Positions 1 through 7,710 of a stretch of DNA of 33,333 nucleotides are shown here, one piece after another; position 1 is the stretch's first letter, and every line of letters starts with the position of its first letter. The stretch covers positions 1-33,333 of the forward strand of contig JALQYQ010000018.1 in assembly GCA_023262855.1 (NCBI GenBank). Direction: 5' to 3'. The notes below the pieces were generated by a model that did no database searches, was not told the origin of the DNA, and was given only the letters and a program-made list of their open reading frames with translations. Source of the stretch: Crocinitomicaceae bacterium (GTDB lineage Bacteria > Bacteroidota > Bacteroidia > Flavobacteriales_D > Crocinitomicaceae). The translations under genes were made by a program, and so were the position numbers.

Positions 1-656
1 ACAATTGCTTGTTGTGTTCCTGATTCAGTTGCACCATTTCCACCTGTAACATTCGTAATATCTGCAATAACCGTTTCTGATCCTTCAGAGATTGCATCAT
101 CTGTTGGGTCAACTGTTACTGTTCCTGTTAAAGAACCTGCTGGGATGGTGATTGTCACACTTGACGCTGAGTAATCGCCTCCTGTTGCAGTACCAGTATA
201 TGTTAGAGTTATCACTGTTGTTGTTGAAGCAGCATTCGACAAAGTAGCTGTCAAGGTTGCGACTCCTACTGCGTTTTCGGCTATCGACGTTGTTCCTGTT
301 AGTGTTACTGTTGGAGCTGTTTCATTATCTGTAATTGTAACAGTTGCTTGTTGTGTTCCTGACTCAATTGCACCATCTCCTCCAGTAATAGACGTAATGT
401 CAGCAATTACCGTTTCTGAACCTTCAGAAATTAAATCATCTGTTGGATCAATTGTTACTGTTCCTGTCAATGAACCTGCTGGGATGGTGATTGTCACACT
501 TGATGCTGAATAATCTCCTCCTGTTGCTGTTCCTGTATAAGTCAGGGTTATAAATGTAGGGGTAGAAGCAGCAGCAGATAAGGTTGCTGTTAAAGTTGCA
601 ACTCCTGCTGCGTTTTCAGCTATCGAAGTGGTACCACTCAAAGTAACAGAAATTGG
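1..656 (-). repeat. Tandem 339-bp (113-aa) Calx-beta coding repeats
   Basis: The sequence beginning at base 1 recurs at base 340 with a 339-bp period, exactly 113 codons, so the repeat stays in frame. Copies are nearly identical over long stretches: the run coding for SSVTITIPAGS is the same in both. The copy at 340-656 is the first in the protein; the one at 1-339 is the second and continues beyond the window. More copies probably lie to the left. Confidence 0.85.
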
Positions 657-2297
657 CAAGCAATCTTCAGTTAACAAACTAATAGTTGTAGTTTTAGCAA
701 TTGGACATCCCGGAACTGTAACGGCATATTGAACATCAACTGTTGTGTTTCCAGTACCATTAAAAGTCATAATTGTTCCTGCCAAAGATCCTGGTCCAGA
801 TAATAAAGTAAGAGTCCCTCCTGTCGGACTTGGAATTAAGTCTACAGATGAGCCATTACAATATAATCCACCAGCTCCGAAAGTAGGAGCACCTGTTATG
901 GTAACATCAAGATTTGTTGCTCCACAAATAAATACAACTGCAGTAGCAAACGTATAGGCTGATTCAGTTGCTGTCAAGGCAGAACCATTCCCCATACTTC
1001 CATTGATTCTATGACCAACGTAACCAAAATAATCTTCACATTTCTTTACAAGCATTGAAGTATGCCCACCAGATTCCACTGCTAAAATTTTATCCAACGC
1101 AGAAATTCCATTTGGAATACCAGGATCGTAATTTGCATTTGTTCCACGACCTAACATCTCATTGTTTGACTCACCCCAATTGTAATTTGTAGAATCGGAA
1201 GTTATTACGTTGATTGCGCCGTAACGAGCATCATGTTCATTAGGGGAAATCCAATGGATATTATTCATTACAGGACCTGCTGCAGATGTATATCGTGGTT
1301 GTACCCAAGCTGTTCTGTTCGTGGTTGTCCAATCACCTAATTGTTTTTGTGAATTATCACCTAACGAATATAAGTTTCCGTTTGCATTTAAGACATAATA
1401 ACTTACAACACCTGAACCATTGTTACGAGTTGACCCAATCATTTTGATTGGGTTAGCGCTTGGTAAGGTCATTTGAGTTGCAAAAGTTCTACTCGCTTGA
1501 GCAGTGCTATTTCCTAACAAAGTTTCAGAACCCCATGTCCAAAGTGTTCCATCTGATTTCAAAGCGAATAACGTATTTTTACTTCCTCTTACTGAAATAA
1601 CATTTGTAAGAAATGGATTTCCTGCAGTTGCTGCTTGAACTTTGTACCATACTACTGACGCGGCTGCAGTTAACGTTGTTACACCCGTTCCTGTTACCTC
1701 CCCGTCTTGTGCAATTACCCATACATCTCCACTACATGTTACGAGAGCTAGTGTGGTTGAGGTACTAAAAATCATTTTAACATCCAACGGATCTACTCCC
1801 ACTGGAAGACCATCGGCTTGTCCGTTAATATTCAATTTTTGGAATGTCGTTGACGAGGTAATATTGGCATGTATAACAGCACCTTCATTTCCCCAGGCAA
1901 ATAATCCTGTTGTTGTAAGAACAATTCCTTGAACATTCAGCTGATCACTACCCAAATGCGCTTTCAAAATTGTTCCTGTCAATGCAGGATAATTCGTTAC
2001 ATTTATTTCTTGAGGCGATAAAACAGCAGTTGCACCGTCATTAGCCATTGATTGCCCCCAAACTTTATAAGTACCTTGTGCGGTTCGCACTACAGTTGAG
2101 TGAAAGCTTGAAATAAAATTATCATATTCCAATGATGTTGCATCAGAATTCGATCCCATTCCAAAATTCAGATAATCTGTAGTAGAACATGTTGCCTGAA
2201 AACCACATTGCGCAATTACTGATTTATTTGAAAACAGAAAAAATACTATTAAAATGTATTTATAGGAAACTATAAATTTGTGTATTGATTTAAACAT
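1..2297 (-). CDS. Secreted surface protein with RCC1-like and tandem Calx-beta repeats (partial, 3' end outside window)
   Basis: Reading the minus strand from the ATG at 2297 gives one uninterrupted frame of about 765 residues that runs off the left edge, so the C-terminus is missing. Residues 1-29 form a signal peptide ending VIA before Gln30. Residues about 60-425 contain spaced W-G-x-[ND] motifs (VWGQS, AWGNE, TWGSE, NWGES) like RCC1-type propeller repeats. A Gly/Thr-rich Ig-like stretch follows, then from about residue 549 two Calx-beta units of 113 residues (TSIAENA, YTGTATGGDYS, SEGSETVIADIT, VTITDNE). Calx-beta domains usually form extracellular Ca2+-binding beta sandwiches in adhesins. 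A type IX secretion signal would sit in the unseen C-terminus, so that route is only inferred. The start lies 11 nt after the stop of the upstream minus-strand gene, suggesting cotranscription. Ligand and function are unknown. Confidence 0.85.
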   Translation of the reverse strand, partial: MFKSIHKFIVSYKYILIVFFLFSNKSVIAQCGFQATCSTTDYLNFGMGSNSDATSLEYDNFISSFHSTVVRTAQGTYKVWGQSMANDGATAVLSPQEINVTNYPALTGTILKAHLGSDQLNVQGIVLTTTGLFAWGNEGAVIHANITSSTTFQKLNINGQADGLPVGVDPLDVKMIFSTSTTLALVTCSGDVWVIAQDGEVTGTGVTTLTAAASVVWYKVQAATAGNPFLTNVISVRGSKNTLFALKSDGTLWTWGSETLLGNSTAQASRTFATQMTLPSANPIKMIGSTRNNGSGVVSYYVLNANGNLYSLGDNSQKQLGDWTTTNRTAWVQPRYTSAAGPVMNNIHWISPNEHDARYGAINVITSDSTNYNWGESNNEMLGRGTNANYDPGIPNGISALDKILAVESGGHTSMLVKKCEDYFGYVGHRINGSMGNGSALTATESAYTFATAVVFICGATNLDVTITGAPTFGAGGLYCNGSSVDLIPSPTGGTLTLLSGPGSLAGTIMTFNGTGNTTVDVQYAVTVPGCPIAKTTTISLLTEDCLPISVTLSGTTSIAENAAGVATLTATLSAAASTPTFITLTYTGTATGGDYSASSVTITIPAGSLTGTVTIDPTDDLISEGSETVIADITSITGGDGAIESGTQQATVTITDNETAPTVTLTGTTSIAENAVGVATLTATLSNAASTTTVITLTYTGTATGGDYSASSVTITIPAGSLTGTVTVDPTDDAISEGSETVIADITNVTGGNGATESGTQQAI

Positions 2298-2308
2298 TAT
2301 CTCTACGT

Positions 2309-3010
2309 TTATTTAATTTGTGTTGTATATCCAAAGCTGTGTACACGTCCATTCATGTCGTAAAAATCAAACATAATGTACGTGTTTTTTGAGGCTGATC
2401 CATTTAATTGGTAGGTAACCAGATTAACACCTTCATTTAACGTTAAGTTCTCTTCCTTCGAATTGCCCTCTAACGTTGTATTAACACCAGCTGCCGAAAC
2501 TTTTAATTCTTGAGTTTTCAAACCTCCTCCTGAATATGTTTTGACAATAACAGGAATGGTTAAGGTTTCATTTGCCATTTCTTTTCCTCCAACTATTTCA
2601 GAAGACAACTTCATTTTATCGAAATCAAATTGTATAGAATATGGAAGTACCTCAATTAAAACTGTTCGATTATGATCTGAATGGTTACACTCTTCATGAC
2701 CCGAATCAGCAATATGCTCACTTGCTAATTCAATAGTATAGGTTCCAGGGACTGAAAAAGTAAAATCTTCTAACGATTCACTTGTTTTTGTGGCAATTGA
2801 TTTACTTTGTTCGTTTTTTATACCAATTGAAAGGTTATTCATTTCCATGTTATTGAAAATCTCAATTGGTAAACCCTCGCCGAAATAAACTTGTCTTACT
2901 TCGGAATTCTGTGAAAATTTATTTTCGTTTTGTGCAAATGATTTTGACACTTGTCCAAATGTGACAAATAGCAAGACCACAACCAAAATTTTGTTTTTGT
3001 GATATATCAT
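2309..3010 (-). CDS. Hypothetical secreted protein
   Basis: This is a 233-residue protein I do not recognise. A hydrophobic signal peptide occupies residues 1-26 (KSFA before Gln27). The mature part looks beta-rich, with a SVPGTYTIEL strand typical of Ig-like modules and a second half with alternating hydrophobic residues (about 170-230) that could be another beta domain. A compact His/Cys cluster, HEECNHSDH at residues 105-113 with His99 nearby, stands out and could bind metal, but that is only inference. The stop lies 11 nt before the start of the RCC1/Calx-beta gene, so the two are probably cotranscribed and may act together at the cell surface. No transmembrane segment follows the signal peptide, so export to the periplasm or beyond is expected. 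Confidence 0.75.
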   Translation of the reverse strand: MIYHKNKILVVVLLFVTFGQVSKSFAQNENKFSQNSEVRQVYFGEGLPIEIFNNMEMNNLSIGIKNEQSKSIATKTSESLEDFTFSVPGTYTIELASEHIADSGHEECNHSDHNRTVLIEVLPYSIQFDFDKMKLSSEIVGGKEMANETLTIPVIVKTYSGGGLKTQELKVSAAGVNTTLEGNSKEENLTLNEGVNLVTYQLNGSASKNTYIMFDFYDMNGRVHSFGYTTQIK

Positions 3011-3381
3011 AGATATTTATTTTGCGTTTTAAAAAAGACCTTTGGATTTATTCATATATGGCATTTCTTGACTTAAATGAATGTAAATCAACTTAAAATA
3101 ATCATGTTATTCTGATCGAATTTGAATTAAAAACTCATTTTTAAGTAATACTACTTAAGTAGATTTAACATGAAAATTGGTTGAAAAAATCACACCCAAC
3201 CCGTGAAATCGACTAATAATAAAGTTAAAGTTGCCGCAAAAGTAGGCTACAAATCTGCGTGATTTTTATAATTGTTTATAAGTGAGTGAAATTTAAAATA
3301 AGCGAGCCATTCAATGATATTAGCTTTAATCATCATTTATTCAGCTGAATAATTATTTTTGCACAGAACTGTTGATTGAAA
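3011..3381. promoter_or_regulatory. 371-nt divergent intergenic region with a cluster of ACTTAA/TTAAGT motifs
   Basis: No gene is visible here. It separates the minus-strand surface-protein genes from the plus-strand sensor kinase and is very AT-rich. ACTTAAA occurs as a direct repeat at 3071-3077 and 3091-3097, 20 bp apart. TTAAGTA occurs at 3141-3147 and 3155-3161 (14 bp apart) and overlaps the 10-bp palindrome TACTTAAGTA at 3152-3161. A minus-strand -7-like box (TACTTTTG, 3244-3237) lies far from the start at 3010. Repeats about two helical turns apart resemble LytTR-type operators, but binding is inference. Confidence 0.45.
3354..3361 (+). promoter_or_regulatory. Candidate -7 promoter element of the sensor kinase gene
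   Basis: TATTTTTG matches the Bacteroidota -7 consensus TAnnTTTG exactly and ends 20 nt before the ATG at 3382. I see no convincing -33 TTG at normal spacing. Confidence 0.45.
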
Positions 3382-6336
3382 ATGAGTCTTCGAACGAGCA
3401 AAAAATACTTGGGTCTGCTACTTACATGTATGTTGGGACTGCAATGTTTTGCTCAAATGGATGGTAATTTTATTGATAAAAGTCAAGACATATACATTCC
3501 TTTTACCATCACTCATTTCGGAACGAAACACGGTTTACCGCAAAATCAAATTTTAGACATTCTTCCTAAAAAAAATGGCGAATTAATACTTGCTACTGCA
3601 AATGGTATCGTTGAGTTTAATGGTTATGAATTTTTTGAGTTCATTCCAAATAATACCTATAAGAAAAGTCTGCACGAAAAACTGATTTTTGATGAAGAAT
3701 CTAAAACGTTGTACGGCGTTGAATTTGGAGGCAAAGTAAATAAAATATCTCCAAACTTTGAGCTGTACTTATCCATGCGTGATGTACTTTACGACCAAGA
3801 AAATCTTCTTTCTTTAAATGAAACAGGAACTATTTACTCGTCAAAAATTGGATCGAAACAACTTATACCAATTATTCATTCAAAAATAGAAAATTCGACA
3901 ACATTCATTCAAGACGGAAAGGACTTTTATGTTGCAAATGACAAATCGATTTTTAAAGTTAGTAAAGACGGAAAAAAAACGCTTTTGTTTGACGAGCATG
4001 TTTTAAAAATCAAGAAAAACCCCTATTCTAAAGAAATCTTCTTTTTATGTTCAAACGCTTTATACAAATTAGATCGTAACCATCAAATCCAAAAAATAGA
4101 TTTCGGTAAAGACGTTTCCTCCTTTCAAATGACGGATATCGATTTCATGGATGAAGTAGAGTATTTTGTGAGTACCACAAAAGGACTGTTTTACTTTTCT
4201 AGTTATTACACTGAATTATATGACCTTGATTCCTATTTACCATCACAATACCTTCAAAGTCTTTATTACAATAAAGCTGAAAATTGTCTTTTTGTGGGAA
4301 CTGGTGAAAAAGGATTATTAAAATTACACCTTAAGACTTGCGCAACATTAAAACGTGTTGATGGAAAAACTACAGCACTTAATTCAATTATCAAAACGCA
4401 ATCTGGAAAAACGCTTATTGGTGGAAGCGACAACACTATTTTTGAGTTAGGATTTGAAGGTTTGATTCCTTATTACTGTGGGCCATACAATATTGCTAGC
4501 TTGGCAGAAATCAACAAATTACTATTTGTAGGAACTTGGGGAAGTGGAGTTGTGATTTTCGAAGATCAAAAAGTGGTTGATTCGATTCGCTCACCTCAAT
4601 TAACAAACGAATATGTTCATTCCATCTTCAAGGATTCCAGAGGAACAATTTGGATAGGTAATGATAAAGGCATTTCGAAAGGAAAAACGATTCAAACTAT
4701 CAAACCATTTCAAACTGGGAAAATTAATAACCGCATCATTTGTTTTTACGAATTAAAAAATGGAACCATTTGCATTGGTGGAAAAGATGGCGTTTTCTTT
4801 GTTTCACCGAGTGGGAAAATACTAAAACACTTATCGGATAAAAACGGCTTAGATTGTAAAGAAGTTCGATCGTTTTATGAGGATAAACAAGGGAAATTGT
4901 GGATTGGTACGTATGATGGTGGTTTATTTTGTTGGAACAAAGAAAAATTAACCTCGATTAACGCGAAGAAAAATTGCGCACTAAACAACGACATTTTCAC
5001 GATTGCACCAAATTCTGAAGGCTTAATTTTTATGACCTCAAATACCGGTTTATGGGTACTTGATGAAAAAAAATTGAATGACTTTTATTACAATAAGATT
5101 TCCTATCTAATTCCTTTTTATTACGAGGAGGAAAGTGGAATATTAAACACAGAGTTCAATGGTGGTTTTCAAAATAACTTCTATAAATCTCCATCTGATC
5201 ATTTCTATTTTCCATCAATTGAAGGTATAGTCATTGCAACCCCTGAAAAAAATCCATTCAGGAAATTGTATCCCGTATTTAAATCACTTACAATCAATGA
5301 TACTGCTGTAAAATTGGGTCTTCATCATTTTTCTCGGGAAACACGAACAATTGGTTTCGAATTCTATTCTCCGAGTTACTTAAAAAAATTCAATGTTTAT
5401 TACCAATATAAATTAGAAGGATCAAATCTACCCAATGAGTGGAGTAATCTACAAAAAGAAGGAACCATCAACTTTACCATGTTGCCACCAGGCGATTATA
5501 CTCTAAAAGTTAGATGCCTCGATGGATTTAATGATGCCAAGCCGATTGAATTGGCCTATGCTTTTCACATTGCTCCTTATTTTTATGAAACGAGTTGGTT
5601 TATTATTTTCTTCAGCATTTTGCTAATTCTGATGGTTTATTTGATTGTTAAACTGAGAACTAAACGACAGTCTAAACGTCAATTGGAAGAAAATAAAATC
5701 AACAATACAATTCTAGAATTAAAATTGAAGGCAATTCAGTCAAAAATGAATCCGCACTTTATTTTCAATTCTATGAATAACGTAATTTACTTATTGAATT
5801 CGGAACGTTACCAAGAAGCAGAAAATTTATTGCAAAACTTCTCCTTATTGTTACGCAGATTTCTTGAGAATAGTGATTTAACCTTTATTTCTATTAAAAA
5901 CGAATTAGAGATCCTAAACCTCTATCTGGCAATTGAAAAAATTCGTTACAGCGATAAATTCAACTTTGAAATTAACTATCCAAAAGAAATCGGAGAGAAA
6001 TTAATTCCAACGATGTTAATTCAACCTTTTGTTGAAAATGCAGTAAAACATGGTGTTGCGCATAAAACAACCCAAAGTAAAATTGCGATTAATATTTACT
6101 TCATTCACCAAATGATCGTTATTGAAATTTCAGATAATGGCATTGGACGAAAAGAATCAAGTCGCATTAATCAAAACAGAAAAAACCATGAATCAAAAGG
6201 GATTCAATTGGTTAAAAGCAAAATAGAAATTGTCAAGTTGAAATATAATCTTAAAATTGATCTTAAATTTGAAGATATTGACAATGAAACTGAAAAAGGA
6301 ACCAAGGTCATTCTAAAAATACCACTTTATGATTAG
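3382..6336 (+). CDS. LytS/YehU-type sensor histidine kinase with Reg_prop propeller and Y_Y_Y domains
   Basis: I use the ATG at 3382 (984 residues); a TTG two codons upstream is a less likely start. Residues 1-25 form a signal peptide ending CFA before Gln. The long periplasmic part carries Reg_prop beta-propeller motifs (ELILATANGI near 65, TIWIGNDKGI near 420, KLWIGTYDGG near 503), then a Y_Y_Y domain at about 670-716 (YYQYKLEG, then LPPGDYTLKVR). A transmembrane helix lies at about 738-760. The cytoplasmic kinase has the His_kinase H-box NPHFIFNSMN with His792, an N-box QPFVENAVKHG near 880-890 and a G-box SDNGIGRKES near 917. This layout belongs to the LytS-like family that autophosphorylates and signals to LytTR regulators. 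It overlaps the regulator gene by 8 nt (ATGATTAG), so translation is probably coupled. The ligand is unknown. Confidence 0.93.
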   Translation: MSLRTSKKYLGLLLTCMLGLQCFAQMDGNFIDKSQDIYIPFTITHFGTKHGLPQNQILDILPKKNGELILATANGIVEFNGYEFFEFIPNNTYKKSLHEKLIFDEESKTLYGVEFGGKVNKISPNFELYLSMRDVLYDQENLLSLNETGTIYSSKIGSKQLIPIIHSKIENSTTFIQDGKDFYVANDKSIFKVSKDGKKTLLFDEHVLKIKKNPYSKEIFFLCSNALYKLDRNHQIQKIDFGKDVSSFQMTDIDFMDEVEYFVSTTKGLFYFSSYYTELYDLDSYLPSQYLQSLYYNKAENCLFVGTGEKGLLKLHLKTCATLKRVDGKTTALNSIIKTQSGKTLIGGSDNTIFELGFEGLIPYYCGPYNIASLAEINKLLFVGTWGSGVVIFEDQKVVDSIRSPQLTNEYVHSIFKDSRGTIWIGNDKGISKGKTIQTIKPFQTGKINNRIICFYELKNGTICIGGKDGVFFVSPSGKILKHLSDKNGLDCKEVRSFYEDKQGKLWIGTYDGGLFCWNKEKLTSINAKKNCALNNDIFTIAPNSEGLIFMTSNTGLWVLDEKKLNDFYYNKISYLIPFYYEEESGILNTEFNGGFQNNFYKSPSDHFYFPSIEGIVIATPEKNPFRKLYPVFKSLTINDTAVKLGLHHFSRETRTIGFEFYSPSYLKKFNVYYQYKLEGSNLPNEWSNLQKEGTINFTMLPPGDYTLKVRCLDGFNDAKPIELAYAFHIAPYFYETSWFIIFFSILLILMVYLIVKLRTKRQSKRQLEENKINNTILELKLKAIQSKMNPHFIFNSMNNVIYLLNSERYQEAENLLQNFSLLLRRFLENSDLTFISIKNELEILNLYLAIEKIRYSDKFNFEINYPKEIGEKLIPTMLIQPFVENAVKHGVAHKTTQSKIAINIYFIHQMIVIEISDNGIGRKESSRINQNRKNHESKGIQLVKSKIEIVKLKYNLKIDLKFEDIDNETEKGTKVILKIPLYD

Positions 6337-7021
6337 ATGTTTAATAGTAGAAGATGAACAAGCTGGACAACAAATATTGTTAAGGAAGTTGACAAACATG
6401 TATCCAGAATGTAATGTTTTAGCCATTATTGATAATAAGAATGAGGCTGTTGAATTCATCAACAACAATGAACTTGATTTGGTCTTTTTGGATGTTCAAA
6501 TTATTGGTGGAACAGGATTAGATGTATTACAAGAATGTAATAAACGAAATTTTGAAACCATCTTCATTACAGCATACGACAATTTCGCCATTACTGCATT
6601 GAATGAAAATGCGTCGTATTACATGTTGAAGCCAATTATTGATGAAGAGTTCAAAAAAGGAATGACTTTGGTAATTGACAAAATTCGCCATTCAAAAAGT
6701 CCATCAAAAATCCTTATTCCCAACAAAGGTGTTTACCTACCAATCAACCTTTCAGATATCTATTATTTTGAATCAGATGGTGCTTATACCTATGTTGTCA
6801 CTGCCGAAGACCGTGTTTTATCGTCTAAGAATATTGGCTATTATGAAAAAACACTTCCAGCCGAATCGTTTAAGCGACCTCATCATTCTTACATTGTAAA
6901 CATTGATAAAATACACCTATTTAAAAAAGGTAGAAGTGGAATTCTTATCATGCAAAATGAAAAGGAAATTCCAGTTTCTCAGCGAAAGATGAATGATTTC
7001 TTGGATTATTTTATTGAGTGA
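6329..7021 (+). CDS. LytTR-family response regulator
   Basis: This 230-residue protein has an N-terminal receiver domain (about 1-115) with the acidic pair Glu8/Asp9, phosphoacceptor Asp55 (LVFLD), Thr81 and Lys101-Pro102, all at canonical positions. Residues about 125-229 form a LytTR DNA-binding domain (DIYYFESDGAYTYV, FKRPHHSYIVNIDKI, IPVSQRKMNDF). The start overlaps the kinase stop by 8 nt, so the pair is a standard LytS/LytR-type two-component system: the membrane kinase phosphorylates Asp55 and the regulator binds short direct repeats in target promoters. Likely targets, by proximity only, are its own promoter and the divergent surface-protein genes upstream. The stop codon ends at 7021 and abuts the convergent pth stop at 7022 with no spacer. 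Confidence 0.93.
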   Translation: MIRCLIVEDEQAGQQILLRKLTNMYPECNVLAIIDNKNEAVEFINNNELDLVFLDVQIIGGTGLDVLQECNKRNFETIFITAYDNFAITALNENASYYMLKPIIDEEFKKGMTLVIDKIRHSKSPSKILIPNKGVYLPINLSDIYYFESDGAYTYVVTAEDRVLSSKNIGYYEKTLPAESFKRPHHSYIVNIDKIHLFKKGRSGILIMQNEKEIPVSQRKMNDFLDYFIE

Positions 7022-7585
7022 TTATTTGTTGTTCCAATTGGTCATTGTCATATTCAAACCAATTGTAGTAAATCCTTTGATAAATTCTGTTGCAATTTTG
7101 ATGCGTTCAGCTAAGGTTTCTTTTTCTTCAGAAGTCCATTCGCCAAGGACATAATCAACTTGCTGACCTTTGTGAAATTCGTTCCCAACTCCGAAACGAA
7201 GCCGCGCATATTCTTGTGAATTCAATGTCGCTTGAATATCCTTCAATCCATTGTGGCCACCATCACTTCCTTTACCTTTCATGCGCAATTTACCAAACGG
7301 AAGCGCCAAATCGTCGGTTATCACCAAAATATTTTCTCTTGGAATTTTCTCTGCCTGCATCCAATAATTCACCGCTTTTCCGGATAAATTCATGAAGGTT
7401 GTCGGCTTAATTAAAATAATAGTGCGCCCTTTGAATTTCACTTCAGCTACTTCTGCCTGTTTATTCAACGCAAAGGAACCTTCTCGCTCTTTCGCAAAAG
7501 CATCCACTACTTTAAATCCAATATTGTGACGCGTTTCAGCGTACTTTTCACCTGGATTTCCAAGTCCAACAATTAAGTATTTCAT
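7022..7585 (-). CDS. pth: Peptidyl-tRNA hydrolase
   Basis: Pth cleaves peptidyl-tRNA released by stalled or drop-off ribosomes, recycling tRNA in the cytoplasm. The 187-residue length is typical. The N-terminal LIVGLGNPG motif has Asn10 and catalytic His20 lies in the RHNIGF motif; FMNLSG carries Asn66, the acidic pair Asp91/Asp92 follows ILVIT, and GGHNGL carries Asn112, all expected for the family. A -7 box (TATATTTG) ends only 4 nt upstream of the ATG, so the mRNA may be leaderless. The gene ends tail-to-tail with the LytTR regulator without an intergenic base. Upstream lies a 123-nt repeat-like spacer separating it from the acyltransferase-like gene. Confidence 0.97.
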   Translation of the reverse strand: MKYLIVGLGNPGEKYAETRHNIGFKVVDAFAKEREGSFALNKQAEVAEVKFKGRTIILIKPTTFMNLSGKAVNYWMQAEKIPRENILVITDDLALPFGKLRMKGKGSDGGHNGLKDIQATLNSQEYARLRFGVGNEFHKGQQVDYVLGEWTSEEKETLAERIKIATEFIKGFTTIGLNMTMTNWNNK

Positions 7586-7589
7586 GGTG

Positions 7590-7597
7590 CAAATATA
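7590..7597 (-). promoter_or_regulatory. Candidate -7 element of pth (leaderless spacing)
   Basis: On the minus strand TATATTTG fits TAnnTTTG exactly, with its G 4 nt from the ATG at 7585. Transcription would begin at or next to the start codon. Confidence 0.5.
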
Positions 7598-7600
7598 ATT

Positions 7601-7710
7601 AGAACATGGAATATTGAGTATAGAACATAGAGGAGCATCGATTGATTCAAAATATCTGTCTATGTTCTATGTTCTATCAGTCCACAAAGTGGACGGTCTA
7701 TGCTCTATTC
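7601..7710. repeat. Intergenic degenerate TCTATGT repeats with two hairpins
   Basis: Units resembling TCTATGT recur at 7658-7677 and 7696-7710, and on the opposite strand at 7601-7607 and 7619-7630. An 11-bp perfect inverted repeat joins 7620-7630 to 7660-7670. Between the unit blocks is a hairpin, GTCCAC (7680-7685), loop AAA, GTGGAC (7689-7694). No T-run follows, so this is not a simple intrinsic terminator. Its right edge touches the stop codon of the next gene (7709-7711). Confidence 0.6.

Noticed and set aside
1..656. Direct repeats read as a CRISPR array
   Set aside because: The period is 339 bp, there are no short repeats with unique spacers and the units are coding in frame.
745..1932. 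Plus-strand open frames of 70 and 96 codons (745-957, 1642-1932)
   Set aside because: They lie antisense inside the continuous minus-strand surface-protein frame and have low-complexity Pro/Val/Thr content expected from reading its repeats backwards.
7601..7710. Intrinsic terminator between the GNAT-like gene and pth
   Set aside because: Hairpins form but no T-run follows on either strand.
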